From NCBI GenBank assembly GCA_026002975.1, contig BPGJ01000007.1, positions 105,777 to 169,776 of the forward strand: DNA of 64,000 nucleotides, given 5' to 3'. The DNA is from Acidimicrobiia bacterium (lineage in GTDB: Bacteria; Actinomycetota; Acidimicrobiia; Spongiisociales; ZC4RG35). The notes below the pieces were generated by a model. That model made no database searches and was not told the DNA's origin. It saw nothing but the letters and a program-made list of their open reading frames with translations. This document shows, piece by piece, positions 43,932-53,187 of this stretch (the first letter of the stretch is position 1; each line of letters starts with the position of its first letter). The position numbers were made by a program, and so were the translations under genes.

Positions 43932-43966
43932 GCCCGGGGGGCGACCACCACCGTCGCCCCCCGGGC
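43932..43966 (+). terminator. Strong intercistronic hairpin between aapJ and aapQ
   Basis: A perfect 14-bp inverted repeat: GCCCGGGGGGCGAC at 43932-43945 and GTCGCCCCCCGGGC at 43953-43966, with a 7-nt loop. There is no T-run after it, so it could be a partial terminator or a 3' stabiliser of the receptor message rather than a full stop. It ends 9 nt before the aapQ ATG, so it would also crowd the start of translation. Confidence 0.75.
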
Positions 43967-43975
43967 CGTTAGGGC

Positions 43976-45127
43976 ATGACGGCGCGCCCTCCGCTCTGGC
44001 GTGACCTGCGGGTCATTCGGGCCGCCGCGCAGGTGGCGGCCCTCGTCGCCGTGGGCCTGCTCCTCTACGTCCTCTGGTTCAACCTGACCAACAACCTTCG
44101 CCGGCTGGGAATAACCACCGGCTTCGACTTCCTCGACCTCCCTTCGGGTGTCAACGTCGCCGACAATCCGATCTCCCCGGGAGCTCCCCTGAGACGAACC
44201 CTGCTGGTGGGGATCAAGAACACGTTCGCCCTGGTCGTGGTGGGTATCCCGCTGCTCACGGTGATCGGTGTGCTGGTCGGGGTGGCCCGTCTCTCCACCA
44301 ACTGGCTGGTCGCCAAGGCGGCCGCCATCTACGTGGAGACCCTCCGCAACATCCCGCCCCTCCTGGTCATCTTCTTCGTGTTCTTCGCGGTGATCCTGCA
44401 GCTTCCTCCGCCCCGCACCCCGCTCGTGTTCGGCGGTCTGGTGGTCTCCAACCTGAGGATCACGGTGCCTTGGGTCGAGACCGGTCCCGGCGCCGACCTG
44501 TACGGCTGGGCTCTGGTGGGTGGACTCCTGGTGGCGGGAGGGGTCGCCTGGTGGCGGACCAGGGTCTACGAACGCACCGGCCGACCCCACCACCGGGTGT
44601 TGTGGGCCATCTCGATCCTGGGAGTGGTGGCAGTGGCCGGTTGGTTCCTGCTGGACGGGCCGATCAGGCCGTCCCTCCCGGTGGTGGACGGTCAGCGGGT
44701 CAGCGGCGGCTTCAGCGGACTGGGCGCCTACTACGCCATGTTGTCTGCCCTGGTCCTCTACACCGCCTCCCACGTGGCCGAGATCGTCCGGGGTTCGATC
44801 CTGGCCGTACCCAAGGGACAGACCGAAGCTGCTCTCGCCCTGGCGTTGAGTCCCTTCCAGAGGCTCCGCCACGTGATCCTCCCCCAGGCGATGAGGATCG
44901 CCATCCCTCCCATCATCAGCCAGTACCTCAACTACACCAAGAACACGTCGCTGGGGATCGCGGTCGGATACGCCGAGATCACCCTGATCGTCTTCCAGGC
45001 GATCGGTAACGGACGTCCCGCTCCCCAGTCGATCCTGCTGCTCATGGGCGCCTATCTGGTCTTCTCCCTGACCATCTCCGCTCTGGTCAACTACCTGAAC
45101 CGTCGCCTGCGATACGTGACCAACTGA
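43976..45127 (+). CDS. aapQ: Amino-acid ABC transporter permease (AapQ type)
   Basis: A 383-residue permease with about eight predicted TM helices and a large extracytoplasmic insertion between the first two ([19 protein letters not shown]). [20 protein letters not shown] and the EAA loop [20 protein letters not shown] identify the HisMQ/AapQM branch. The ATG at 43976 directly follows the hairpin and lacks a good Shine-Dalgarno. It is coupled to aapM by TGATG. Confidence 0.9.
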   Translation: MTARPPLWRDLRVIRAAAQVAALVAVGLLLYVLWFNLTNNLRRLGITTGFDFLDLPSGVNVADNPISPGAPLRRTLLVGIKNTFALVVVGIPLLTVIGVLVGVARLSTNWLVAKAAAIYVETLRNIPPLLVIFFVFFAVILQLPPPRTPLVFGGLVVSNLRITVPWVETGPGADLYGWALVGGLLVAGGVAWWRTRVYERTGRPHHRVLWAISILGVVAVAGWFLLDGPIRPSLPVVDGQRVSGGFSGLGAYYAMLSALVLYTASHVAEIVRGSILAVPKGQTEAALALALSPFQRLRHVILPQAMRIAIPPIISQYLNYTKNTSLGIAVGYAEITLIVFQAIGNGRPAPQSILLLMGAYLVFSLTISALVNYLNRRLRYVTN

Positions 45128-46362
45128 TGGCCGAACTGACCGAGACGAGGAGCATTCCGGTGGCGGTACGCCTCCGGCCCGTCGAATGGGCCAGACGGCA
45201 CCTGTTCGGCACCTGGTACGACGCGGCCCTCACCGTGGTCTTCGGCGGTCTGTTCGTGTACGGGGCTGTGTGGCTGATCGGGTTCCTCATCCGTTCCGAC
45301 TTCGAGATCCTCCGGGTCAACCTGGCCCTCTTCATGGTGGGCGCATACCCCCGGGCGGAGCTGTGGCGACCGGCGGCGGCGACGGTGATCGTCGCGGCGC
45401 TGATCGGATACGTGGCCGGTTCGGCGTCGGCGGCGGCCCAGGCCCGCGCCGAAGAAGCCGGCCTTCCGTTTCACCGGGCCCGACCGAAGGAGGTGGTAGC
45501 TCGGTTCTGGCCGGTCCTGGCTTTCATAGGTGTGGTCCTGCTGCTCACCTCCACGCCCACCCCCTGGCTGGTGGTGGTGTCTGCCCTGATCGCCGGGGTG
45601 GTCGGCTATCTGGCGGGACGCGGCCAACCGGCACCGGTCCGGAGGTTCGCCTGGGTGTGGTCCGTAGGGTTGGTGGTCGTCGCCTACCTGGTGCTGACGG
45701 GGAGCGGGATCGGATGGGACCGCTGGGGCGGATTCCACCTCAACCTGTTCCTCACCGTGGCCGGCATCGGGCTGGCGTTCCCCTTCGGTCTGATCCTGGC
45801 GCTGGGGAGGCGCTCGTCTCTGCCCGCGGTTCGCGCCGTCTCCATCACCTACATCGAGTTCATCCGCGGGGTTCCGCTGATCACCCTGCTCCTCATGGGG
45901 ATCTTCGCCCTGGGGTTCTTCCTACCCCAACAGCTCAGACCCGGCGACGTCACCCGGGTGTTGGTGGCGATAGTGCTGTTCGAAGCGGCCTACGTCGCCG
46001 AGGTGGTGCGGGGCGGACTCCAGGCGGTGCCCCGCGGCCAGGTCGAAGCCGCTCAGGCGTTGGGTCTGTCACCTTGGAAGACGACCCGTCTCATCGTGCT
46101 GCCCCAAGCCCTGCGGGCCACCATCCCTGCCATGGTCGGCCAGTTCATCAGCCTGTTCAAGGACACGACCCTGGTGGTGGTGGTCGGTCTGATCGACATC
46201 CTCGGCGCCTCGCAGGCCGCCAACAGCCAACCCGAATTCCTCGCCCAGGGCCTCCACGAGGTCACCCTGCCCTTCGTCGGGCTGGCCTTCTGGGTGGGGT
46301 CCTACACCATGTCCCGGGAAGCCCGGCGACTGGAGAAGAGACTGGGGGTGGGAGAGAGATGA
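45127..46362 (+). CDS. aapM: Amino-acid ABC transporter permease (AapM type)
   Basis: A 411-residue second permease. The N-terminal half holds several TM helices in addition to the conserved C-terminal permease domain: [20 protein letters not shown] and [20 protein letters not shown] with the EAA motif for AapP contact. Length and arrangement match AapM. It starts one base before the aapQ stop ends and its own stop overlaps aapP (ATGA). Confidence 0.9.
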   Translation: MAELTETRSIPVAVRLRPVEWARRHLFGTWYDAALTVVFGGLFVYGAVWLIGFLIRSDFEILRVNLALFMVGAYPRAELWRPAAATVIVAALIGYVAGSASAAAQARAEEAGLPFHRARPKEVVARFWPVLAFIGVVLLLTSTPTPWLVVVSALIAGVVGYLAGRGQPAPVRRFAWVWSVGLVVVAYLVLTGSGIGWDRWGGFHLNLFLTVAGIGLAFPFGLILALGRRSSLPAVRAVSITYIEFIRGVPLITLLLMGIFALGFFLPQQLRPGDVTRVLVAIVLFEAAYVAEVVRGGLQAVPRGQVEAAQALGLSPWKTTRLIVLPQALRATIPAMVGQFISLFKDTTLVVVVGLIDILGASQAANSQPEFLAQGLHEVTLPFVGLAFWVGSYTMSREARRLEKRLGVGER

Positions 46363-47123
46363 CGGTGTTCGCCGACGCGACCAAGGCCAAAGGAGAGCCG
46401 ATCATCGAGCTGGAAGGAGTCGACAAGTTCTTCGGCAGCTTCCAGGCCTTGAAGGACATCAACATGAAGGTGGGCCGTCAGGAGGTGGTGGTGGTCATCG
46501 GGCCGTCGGGGTCGGGGAAGTCCACCCTGATCCGGTGCATCAACCGGCTGGAGAAACACGACCGGGGTCGGATCGTGGTCGACGGGGTCGAGCTGTCCGA
46601 CGACGTCAAGAACATCCAGGAGATCCGTCGGGAAGTCGGCATGGTGTTCCAGCAGTTCAACCTGTTCCCCCACCTGACCGTGCTGGACAACATCACCCTG
46701 GCTCCCCGCGAGGTGCGGCGCATGCCCCGCAAGGAAGCCGAGGAGTTGGCGATGCGCATGCTCGAGCGGGTCAAGATCCCCGAACAGGCCCACAAGTACC
46801 CGGGCCAGCTGTCCGGAGGGCAGCAGCAGCGGGTGGCCATAGCCCGCGCGTTGGCCATGCAGCCCAAGGTGATGCTGTTCGACGAGCCCACCTCGGCCCT
46901 CGACCCCGAGATGATCAAGGAAGTCCTGGACGTCATGGTGGAGCTGGCCGAGTCCGGGATGACCATGATCGTCGTCACCCACGAGATGGGGTTCGCCCGG
47001 GCGGTGGCCGACCGGGTGGTGTTCATGGCCGACGGACAGATCGTTGAGGTCGGCACCCCCGAGCATTTCTTCACCGACCCTCAGGAGGAACGGACCAAGC
47101 TGTTCCTCAGCCAGATCCTCTGA
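46359..47123 (+). CDS. aapP: Amino-acid ABC transporter ATP-binding protein (AapP type)
   Basis: A 254-residue ATPase of the polar amino-acid family. Walker [22 protein letters not shown]-loop [19 protein letters not shown], signature [20 protein letters not shown], Walker [19 protein letters not shown] and switch His [17 protein letters not shown]. The start at 46359 ([14 protein letters not shown]) is chosen from the ATGA overlap with aapM; the frame is open far upstream only because it runs through aapM. Confidence 0.95.
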   Translation: MTVFADATKAKGEPIIELEGVDKFFGSFQALKDINMKVGRQEVVVVIGPSGSGKSTLIRCINRLEKHDRGRIVVDGVELSDDVKNIQEIRREVGMVFQQFNLFPHLTVLDNITLAPREVRRMPRKEAEELAMRMLERVKIPEQAHKYPGQLSGGQQQRVAIARALAMQPKVMLFDEPTSALDPEMIKEVLDVMVELAESGMTMIVVTHEMGFARAVADRVVFMADGQIVEVGTPEHFFTDPQEERTKLFLSQIL

Positions 47124-47129
47124 GTCGGT

Positions 47130-47135
47130 TAGCCT
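47130..47135 (+). promoter_or_regulatory. -10 box TAGCCT for the CapA gene
   Basis: TAGCCT lies 6 nt before the GTG at 47142, in the 18-nt gap after aapP. Confidence 0.5.
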
Positions 47136-47141
47136 CCGCCG

Positions 47142-48248
47142 GTGTCGCCCTCCGTCCGCGTCGCTTCGGTCGTGGTGATGGGTGCCCTGCTCGGCGGAGT
47201 GGCCTTCGCCGCGGTTCGCACCCCACCAACCCCGTCGACCACCCGGATCACCTATCCCGCCCCTCCGACGGTTCCGACCACCACGTCGACCAGGGGCGAG
47301 AGTCCCACATCGACCGTCGTCCGGGAAGAAGTAGCCGACCGGCGCACCGTGGTGATCCACGGAACCGGGGACGTGGCTCTCGACCCCGACTACATACCCA
47401 GGTTCCGCTCCGAGGGATACGCGGTCGCCTTCGCCGGACTCGGCGGTCTGTTCCGGGCCGACGACCTCACCGTCATCAACCTGGAATGCACCCCATCGAA
47501 CCTGGGATCGCCCTTGCCCAAGGAGTTCACCTTCCGCTGCGACCCCGCCTCATTGGAGGTGGCGGCTCGTCACGGCGTCGACGTCGCCAGCCTGGCCAAC
47601 AACCACGGAGGCGACCACGGCCCCGAAGCCCTGCTGGATGGGCGGAGGAACCTCGAAGCCGAGGGGATCGCCCCGGTGGGGGTGGGTGCCGACCTCGAGG
47701 AGGCGATGAACCCTGCGGTGTTCGAGGTGGGCGGATGGAGGATCGGGGTGCTGGGGATGGGCGGTGTGGTTCCCTCCGCCTCCTGGCTGGCTGCCCCCGG
47801 CCGTCCCGGCATGCTGTCGGGTGACGACACCGAACTCATGGTGGAGGCCGTGGCCCGGGCCGCAGCCCAGGCCGATCTGGTGGTGGTGACCATCCACTGG
47901 GGGTGGGAGCTGGAGACCGAGCCCCGAGCCGACGACCGGGCCCGGGCCGAGGCCATGGTCGCGGCCGGAGCCGACGTCATCTTCGGCCACCATCCCCACC
48001 GGCTGGGTCGCATGGAGACGATCGGTGGCCGCCCGGTCTTCTGGACTCTGGGGAACTTCATCTGGCCCCGGCTGTCGGACGCGTCGGCCACCACCGCGGT
48101 CGCCCGGGTGGTGGTCACCCCCGACGGGTCGATCACCGGCTGTCTGGTGCCGGCCTTCATCGAACGGCCAGGGGAACCGGTCTTGCAGGCCGCTCCGGTC
48201 TGCGGCCCGGAGGACCCGGCAGCGGATCCACCTGGTCGGGTGGGCTAG
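47142..48248 (+). CDS. CapA/PgsA-type metallophosphatase-fold protein, exported
   Basis: A 368-residue protein with an N-terminal signal anchor (about residues 5-24), a Thr/Pro-rich linker to residue 60, then the PGA_cap domain: VIHGTGDVALDP, LTVINLECTPSNLGSP, VASLANNHGGDHGPEALLD, VVTIHWGWELETEPRADD and FGHHPHRLGRMETIGGRPVF. The metal-binding Asp, Asn and His residues of the calcineurin-like fold are present. Relatives act in poly-gamma-glutamate capsule synthesis, but no other pgs genes are nearby, so the role is open. It may form a unit with the next two exported proteins. Confidence 0.85.
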   Translation: MSPSVRVASVVVMGALLGGVAFAAVRTPPTPSTTRITYPAPPTVPTTTSTRGESPTSTVVREEVADRRTVVIHGTGDVALDPDYIPRFRSEGYAVAFAGLGGLFRADDLTVINLECTPSNLGSPLPKEFTFRCDPASLEVAARHGVDVASLANNHGGDHGPEALLDGRRNLEAEGIAPVGVGADLEEAMNPAVFEVGGWRIGVLGMGGVVPSASWLAAPGRPGMLSGDDTELMVEAVARAAAQADLVVVTIHWGWELETEPRADDRARAEAMVAAGADVIFGHHPHRLGRMETIGGRPVFWTLGNFIWPRLSDASATTAVARVVVTPDGSITGCLVPAFIERPGEPVLQAAPVCGPEDPAADPPGRVG

Positions 48249-48251
48249 AGC

Positions 48252-49787
48252 ATGGAGAAGTGGGGTCCCCGGCTCGCAGTGGTCCTACTGGGCGGGATCC
48301 TGGTGGGTGTGGGGGCGTACGTGGCGGTAGATCCAGCCGCCGCGCCTGCGCCCGCGACCACCACGCCGTCGATCCCTTCGGTCTCGACGAGCGCGTCTCC
48401 GCCGGATACCTCCGTCACCACCCTCCCGCCCCCGCCGGTCACCACCCTCCCGGAGCGTCCGAGAGGAGTGGTGCCCGGGTACACGGTGGGGCGGCCCTGG
48501 GGGGTGGTGGACGGACTCACCATGTTCCGAGGCAACCCCACCCGGACCTGGTACGGCACAGGTCCCCTCCCGAACACCCGGGCGTCGGAGCTGTGGCGCT
48601 ACCCCGACCTGCCCATGTGTTCCCACTCCTCGGTGGGAGGGGAGAGTCGCCTGTGGTGCGGCACCGGGTGGACCGGCCAGCCCGTGGTGTGGGAACGTCC
48701 CGATGGTGTGGTCGAGGTGATCGTAGGCGCCTACGACGGAGCCGTTCACTTCGTCGACGCCGCCAGCGGGCTACCCACCAGGGAGCCCTTCCAGACCGGC
48801 GACCTGGTGAAGGGATCGGTCACCCTGGACCCAGACGGCTACCCGCTGCTGTACTTCGGCTCCCGGGACAACCGGCTGCGGGTGGTCGCTCTCGACCGGG
48901 AGCCGGTGGAGGAACTCTGGTCGCTCCACGCCTCGGCGGTTCCCGGCATCTGGAACGACGACTGGGACTCGAACCCGGTGGTGGTCGACGACCTCCTCTA
49001 CGAGGGTGGGGAGAACGGCTGGTTCTTCGCCATCCGGCTCCACCGGGGATACTCGGCGGACGGGTCGGTCACCGTGTCGCCCACGATCGTCGCCCAGATG
49101 CCGGGCTGGACCGACGATCTGATCTCACGGGTGGGACGCAACGTGTCCATCGAGAGTTCTGTGGCGGTCTACGGAACGACCGCGTACTTCGCCAATTCCG
49201 GCGGCCGGGTGGTGGGCGTCGATGTCTCCGGAGGAGAACCGGAGGTGGTGTTCGACTATTGGGTCGGAGACGACGTCGACGCCACCGTGGTGATCGACGA
49301 GGAAGGATCGTTGTACGTCGCGGCCGAATACGAACGCGACACGGCACGGGCCCGGGAGGTGGGCCAGCTCTTGCGGCTCGACCCGAGACGGGAAGACGAT
49401 CCCCGGGTGTGGGGTGTGGCCGTCCCCCCGGAGGGCGGGGTCGACGGCGGCATCTGGGCCACCCCCGCCTACCACCGGGGACACCTGTACGTCTCCACCA
49501 ACACCGGGCGGCTCCTCGTGGTGGAGGCCACCACCGGGGAGGTGGTGTGGGAGGATGAGGTGGGATGGCACGCCTGGTCGTCCCCGGTGGTGGTGGAAGA
49601 CCACCTGGTGGTGGGCACCTGCTCGCCCCCCGGGCTCAGGGTCTACCGACTGGATGAACCGACCAGACCCGAACTCCTGTGGACCGTGGAAGCCGATGGG
49701 TGCATCGAGTCGACCCCGGCGGTCTGGAAGGGAATCATCTACGTCGGAAGCCGGGACGGTTACCTTCGCGCCTATGGGCCGGGTTGA
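48252..49787 (+). CDS. Exported PQQ-like beta-propeller repeat protein
   Basis: A 511-residue protein with an N-terminal membrane anchor (about residues 8-28), a long Pro/Thr/Ser linker (residues 30-70), then a beta-propeller of PQQ/YWTD-like blades: VEVIVGAYDGAVHFVDAASG, LLYFGSRDNRLRVVALDREP, GHLYVSTNTGRLLVVEATTG and [17 protein letters not shown]. Propellers of this kind usually bind proteins or glycans rather than PQQ when the enzyme signatures are missing, as here. It is 3 nt after the CapA gene; its end overlaps the following lipoprotein gene by 14 bases. Confidence 0.82.
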   Translation: MEKWGPRLAVVLLGGILVGVGAYVAVDPAAAPAPATTTPSIPSVSTSASPPDTSVTTLPPPPVTTLPERPRGVVPGYTVGRPWGVVDGLTMFRGNPTRTWYGTGPLPNTRASELWRYPDLPMCSHSSVGGESRLWCGTGWTGQPVVWERPDGVVEVIVGAYDGAVHFVDAASGLPTREPFQTGDLVKGSVTLDPDGYPLLYFGSRDNRLRVVALDREPVEELWSLHASAVPGIWNDDWDSNPVVVDDLLYEGGENGWFFAIRLHRGYSADGSVTVSPTIVAQMPGWTDDLISRVGRNVSIESSVAVYGTTAYFANSGGRVVGVDVSGGEPEVVFDYWVGDDVDATVVIDEEGSLYVAAEYERDTARAREVGQLLRLDPRREDDPRVWGVAVPPEGGVDGGIWATPAYHRGHLYVSTNTGRLLVVEATTGEVVWEDEVGWHAWSSPVVVEDHLVVGTCSPPGLRVYRLDEPTRPELLWTVEADGCIESTPAVWKGIIYVGSRDGYLRAYGPG

Positions 49788-50289
49788 TCTGCGCCGGCTG
49801 GTCGTGGTACTGGTCTTGGTCGCGGCTTGCGGCGGGACGCCCTCGACCACCACCACGACCACCACCACCTCCCCGACGACCGGCGGTGGGGCGGCCGCCC
49901 CGTCCGACTGCCCTCCACCGCCCTACCGGGTGGGGGTGCTGCCCGCAAAGGTCGACGACCGGGCGTTGCCCGCCCGGGACCTCCCGGTCGACCGTTTCAC
50001 CACCATCCCCGGCACCAGCTCGGTCATCTGGGTGGACGGGGATGGGCGGCCGGCGGTGGCCCTGATCCGCGGGGCGTTACCCCCCGAACAGTGGCCGGGA
50101 CCCAAGGGGGAGGTCGAGATCGACGGAGCCCGGGGAGTGGCCGGACCCTTCGAAGACGGCACCTGGGTCGTCGCCTGGTACGAGGAACCCGGCGACCGGT
50201 GCGACCTCTACATGCTGGTGGTGTACCCACCGGTGGAGCCGTCGGAGGTGGAAGCCACCGTCAACTCGCTGGATCGGGTGGCGGGTTAG
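49774..50289 (+). CDS. Predicted lipoprotein of unknown function
   Basis: 171 residues: signal [19 protein letters not shown] with Cys19, followed at once by an extreme Thr-rich linker (eight consecutive Thr, residues 25-32), then a domain of about 115 residues ([20 protein letters not shown] ... [15 protein letters not shown] ... [17 protein letters not shown]) with two Cys that may pair. I do not recognise the family. The start lies inside the last codons of the propeller gene, implying coupling. The end overlaps the slipin gene on the other strand by 29 bp. Confidence 0.65.
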   Translation: MGRVDLRRLVVVLVLVAACGGTPSTTTTTTTTSPTTGGGAAAPSDCPPPPYRVGVLPAKVDDRALPARDLPVDRFTTIPGTSSVIWVDGDGRPAVALIRGALPPEQWPGPKGEVEIDGARGVAGPFEDGTWVVAWYEEPGDRCDLYMLVVYPPVEPSEVEATVNSLDRVAG

Positions 50290-51199
50290 ACCCCGGGTCC
50301 TGGCGGAGCAGCTCACCGATCGCGGCCACGCTACCCAGCAGCCCCGAGGTGTCGAGCGGCAGGAACACCTTGGTGGCCTGACCGTTGGCGATCCCCTGGA
50401 GGGCCTCCAGGTAGCGGATCGCGATCAGGTCGGGGGTGGGGTCGCCGTTGTGGATGGCGGCGAACACCCTCTCGATGGCGCGGGCGTCGCCTTCGGCCAA
50501 CGTCTCCTTCTGGTACCGCTCGGCGTCGGCTACCCGGCGGATCGCCTCGGCCTGGCCTTCCGCCTCCAGGATCTGCTGCTCCTTGACGCCTTCCGCCCGG
50601 AGGATCCGGGCGGTCTTCTCGCCTTCGGCTTCGGTCACCACCGCCCGCCGGTCCCGCTCGGCCTTCATCTGGCGGTGCATCGCCTCCGTCACGTCGGCCG
50701 GCGGCTCGATCCGCTGGATCTCGACCCGTACCACCCGGGTTCCCCACTTGTCGGTGGCGTCGTCGAGGATCTGACGGAGCTTGGCGTTGATCACCTCCCT
50801 GGACGTGAGGGCTGCGTCGAGGTCTAGGTCTCCGATCACGTTACGGAGGTTGGTCTGGGCCAGTTTGGTGACCGCCAAGATGAAGTTCCCGACGTTGTAC
50901 ACCAGCTTCACCGGGTCGGTCGCCTCGTAGTAGATGACCGCGTCGACCGTCACCACCACGTTGTCCTTGGTGATGACCTCCTGTGGGGGCACGTCCACGA
51001 CCTGTTCCCGCATGTCGACCTTGACCAGGCGCTTGATGAACGGCATCACCCAGCGGAGCCCCGAATCCACGGTTCGTTCGTAGCGGCCGAGGAACTCCAC
51101 CAGGCCCTTCTCGTAGGGCCTGACCACCCGGAACCCGGCGGCCGCCACCACCAGCAGAGCCGCCGCCAGGACGAAGAACAGGAATATGACGTTGCTCAC
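50261..51199 (-). CDS. SPFH/band-7 protein (slipin or QmcA type)
   Basis: A 312-residue membrane-scaffold protein. N-terminal TM helix ([20 protein letters not shown]), then the band-7 domain: [80 protein letters not shown] and [15 protein letters not shown], and a coiled-coil Ala/Glu-rich tail ([20 protein letters not shown]). GTG start with AGGAGGAGAA upstream, overlapping the NfeD-gene stop (GTGA). SPFH proteins paired with NfeD are thought to form membrane microdomains. Confidence 0.9.
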   Translation of the reverse strand: MSNVIFLFFVLAAALLVVAAAGFRVVRPYEKGLVEFLGRYERTVDSGLRWVMPFIKRLVKVDMREQVVDVPPQEVITKDNVVVTVDAVIYYEATDPVKLVYNVGNFILAVTKLAQTNLRNVIGDLDLDAALTSREVINAKLRQILDDATDKWGTRVVRVEIQRIEPPADVTEAMHRQMKAERDRRAVVTEAEGEKTARILRAEGVKEQQILEAEGQAEAIRRVADAERYQKETLAEGDARAIERVFAAIHNGDPTPDLIAIRYLEALQGIANGQATKVFLPLDTSGLLGSVAAIGELLRQDPGSNPPPDPAS

Positions 51200-51966
51200 T
51201 TCTCCTCCTTCTCGATGGGCACCACGTACAGACGGGCTCCCCGCACCTCCCTGACCACCACCCGGGAACCCGCCGGAATCGGACGATCGGAAACCGCTCG
51301 CCACTCCTCCCCTTCGACCCGAACCAGGCCCCTGGCTCCGTCGGGATCGATGTCCTCGAGGACCACCCCCCGGGCGTCGATCCAACGGTTGGCTCCCACC
51401 CTCGGTTGCACGCCCGAGTCCTGACGGTCGATGAACCTCCTCAGGTACACGAGAGCGATGAGGGAAACCCCGAAGAACACCAGCCATTGGGCCAGCACCG
51501 CCACCCCCAGCCAGGCGAGGAGGGCGGCGGCCGCCGAGCCGATCGCGAAGGGGAGGAGGAAGAAGCCCGCGGTGAAGATCTCTCCGATTCCCATGCCCAG
51601 GGCGAAGAGGGTCCACAACCAGCGCCACACCCCCAGCTCTTCGGGGTCGGTCCCTCCGGCGGCGAGGCTGCCGGCCACCGCGCCGGCCACCAAGGCCAAC
51701 GCTCCCGCCGCGTAGCCCCAGACGAGGGAGGTCTCCCGACGTGGAGTGGGTTCGGTCCCCAGGTAGGCCGACGCCCACGAGTCGGCGAAGGAGGCCGGAT
51801 CGGGGCCCACCACGCTGTCCGGGCTGCGGCCTTCGGCGGCTGCGGCTTCGAGGTGTTGGGTCAGCTCGAGCCGCATCTCGGCGACGATCGAGCGGGACAG
51901 TCCCATCCGGCGCCACCTCTCTTCGCAGCGGGCTACGACCCGGGCCACATCGGCGGATTCAGCCAT
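51196..51966 (-). CDS. NfeD-like membrane protein with N-terminal HAAS-like domain
   Basis: 256 residues. Residues about 1-75 ([20 protein letters not shown] ... [20 protein letters not shown] ... DSWASAYLG) look like the HAAS helical domain that commonly follows PadR genes. Then four TM helices (residues about 80-170) and a C-terminal OB-fold NfeD domain ([20 protein letters not shown], then [20 protein letters not shown]). This joins a PadR-partner domain to an NfeD domain in one chain. Gene order padR, this gene, slipin, with 8- and 4-base overlaps. Confidence 0.78.
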   Translation of the reverse strand: MAESADVARVVARCEERWRRMGLSRSIVAEMRLELTQHLEAAAAEGRSPDSVVGPDPASFADSWASAYLGTEPTPRRETSLVWGYAAGALALVAGAVAGSLAAGGTDPEELGVWRWLWTLFALGMGIGEIFTAGFFLLPFAIGSAAAALLAWLGVAVLAQWLVFFGVSLIALVYLRRFIDRQDSGVQPRVGANRWIDARGVVLEDIDPDGARGLVRVEGEEWRAVSDRPIPAGSRVVVREVRGARLYVVPIEKEEK

Positions 51967-52321
51967 CGTCTCCTCCTCGAAGGATCCGGCCGGTGGCTTC
52001 CACCAGCCTCTCCCATTCCGATACCCAGGATCCGAGAGCGGACCGCCCCTTCGGTGTGATCCGGTAGTACTTGCGGGCCGGCCCTTCGGGCGACTCGACC
52101 AGATATCCCTCCACGAGCCCCCGGCGTTGGAGGCGGCTCAGCGCCGGGTAGATGGTGCCCTCGTTGGCCAGCTCCAGGCCCTGCCGGGTGAGCGTCCTGG
52201 CCAATTCGTACCCGTAGCCCGGTTCGTCGGAGAGGAGCGCCAGGAGACACATGTCCAGCACGCCCTTCAGCAGCTGAGACGAACGATCCGCGTCTACCAC
52301 GCCACTCAGACTAGGCGACAT
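51959..52321 (-). CDS. PadR-family transcriptional regulator
   Basis: A 120-residue winged-helix regulator: LLKGVLDMCLLALLSDEPGY, GYELARTLTRQGLELANEGT, IYPALSRLQRRGLVEGYLVE, PARKYYRITPKGRSALGSW, a clear PadR N-terminal domain with a short C-terminal helix. Start ATG at 52321 or the adjacent GTG at 52324. The start codon lies inside a perfect inverted repeat (52310-52329) that could be its own operator. It heads the HAAS-NfeD and slipin genes. Confidence 0.9.
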   Translation of the reverse strand: MSPSLSGVVDADRSSQLLKGVLDMCLLALLSDEPGYGYELARTLTRQGLELANEGTIYPALSRLQRRGLVEGYLVESPEGPARKYYRITPKGRSALGSWVSEWERLVEATGRILRGGDDG

Positions 52322-52329
52322 CACCTAGT
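52310..52329. promoter_or_regulatory. Candidate PadR operator across the padR start codon
   Basis: ACTAGG (52310-52315) and CCTAGT (52324-52329) form a perfect inverted repeat with an 8-nt spacer, centred on the padR start codons. Autoregulation is inferred from position. Confidence 0.5.
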
Positions 52330-52349
52330 AGTCAACCGGGTTTCATAGC

Positions 52350-52739
52350 TCACCGGTTGAGGGCGTCGCGGATCTCCCGAAGTAGGACGATCTCCTCCGG
52401 CGGGCCCGCCGGCGCAGCCTCTTCCTCCTTCCACCGGGCTTGTAGGCGGTTGTACGACTTGACCACCAGGAACATGACGAAACCGACGATCAGGAAGTTG
52501 AGGACCGCCTGGACGAAGGCGCCCACCGAACCCTGGGGCACGCCGGTCTCGGGATCGACCGGACCGAACGTTCCGACCGCTTCGAGCCCCGACAGGTCGA
52601 ACAGCATGCCGATCAGAGGGGAGACGATCCGCCCGGTGAAGGTGGAGACCACGGTGGCGAACGCCGCTCCTACCACGAACCCCACCGCGATGTCGACCAG
52701 GTTTCCCTTGGAGATGAATGCACGGAACTCCTGCCACAT
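52350..52739 (-). CDS. mscL: Large-conductance mechanosensitive channel
   Basis: A 129-residue pentameric osmotic-release channel. MWQEFRAFISKGNLVDIAVG then FVVGAAFATVVSTFTGRIVS (TM1), a periplasmic loop, VGAFVQAVLNFLIVGFVMFL (TM2) and a charged C-terminal bundle (RLQARWKEEEAAPAGPPEEI). GAGGAGG 5 nt before the ATG. Length and both TM signatures fit MscL. It stands alone between padR and the next plus-strand genes. Confidence 0.95.
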   Translation of the reverse strand: MWQEFRAFISKGNLVDIAVGFVVGAAFATVVSTFTGRIVSPLIGMLFDLSGLEAVGTFGPVDPETGVPQGSVGAFVQAVLNFLIVGFVMFLVVKSYNRLQARWKEEEAAPAGPPEEIVLLREIRDALNR

Positions 52740-52803
52740 GGCCTACCTCCTCGATATATGGCGGGCATTCAAGCCGCTGATGGCCGACGGCACGGTGGTC
52801 TTC

Positions 52804-52809
52804 TAAGGT
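52804..52809 (+). promoter_or_regulatory. -10 box TAAGGT for the unknown protein / ClpP-like protease pair
   Basis: TAAGGT lies 9 nt before the ATG at 52819, with no Shine-Dalgarno. Confidence 0.4.
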
Positions 52810-52818
52810 GCGTCTGAC

Positions 52819-53187
52819 ATGGCCAGAGCCCTCCTCGCCACCATCGACCACCGGGTCGAGCCGGACAGTCTCAGGGTGGAGGTCACCCTGGGATGGCGAG
52901 ACGTCGCCTACGTCGGTTCCGCCCTAGGTGAGCCGGACCAGCGACACCTCCCCCGTCTGGTGGGTGAGGCCACCCTCGACGCGGTGAGGCGGATCGACGG
53001 GAGCCGCCTCTTCGAGTTGGAGGCGGTTGGCTGGTCGGAGCTGGGGGACCTCCGGGTGGCGGTCGCCCAGGTCAGGGAGCCGGGCAAGGGAGACCTGGTG
53101 GGTTCGGCCCTGGTGCGCAGCGGAGACGGACTCGCCGCGGTCGCCAAAGCGGTGTTGGACGCCATCAATCGGAGGATCACGGACTGA
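52819..53187 (+). CDS. Hypothetical protein coupled to a ClpP-like protease
   Basis: A 122-residue soluble protein of unknown family. It seems built of an alternating strand and helix pattern: LLATIDHRVEPDSLRVEVTL, VAYVGSALGEPDQRHLPRLV, GEATLDAVRRIDGSRLFELE, LRVAVAQVREPGKGDLVGSA and VAKAVLDAINRRITD. Two short segments, YVGSALGE and LVGSALVRS, resemble each other and may mark an internal duplication. Its TGA shares a base with the protease ATG (TGATG), so the two are very likely made together. Confidence 0.7.
   Translation: MARALLATIDHRVEPDSLRVEVTLGWRDVAYVGSALGEPDQRHLPRLVGEATLDAVRRIDGSRLFELEAVGWSELGDLRVAVAQVREPGKGDLVGSALVRSGDGLAAVAKAVLDAINRRITD

Noticed and set aside
45186..47123. A 645-residue AapP with a long N-terminal domain
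   Set aside because: The extra 391 residues are the aapM gene read out of frame; the ATGA overlap at 46359 gives the real start.
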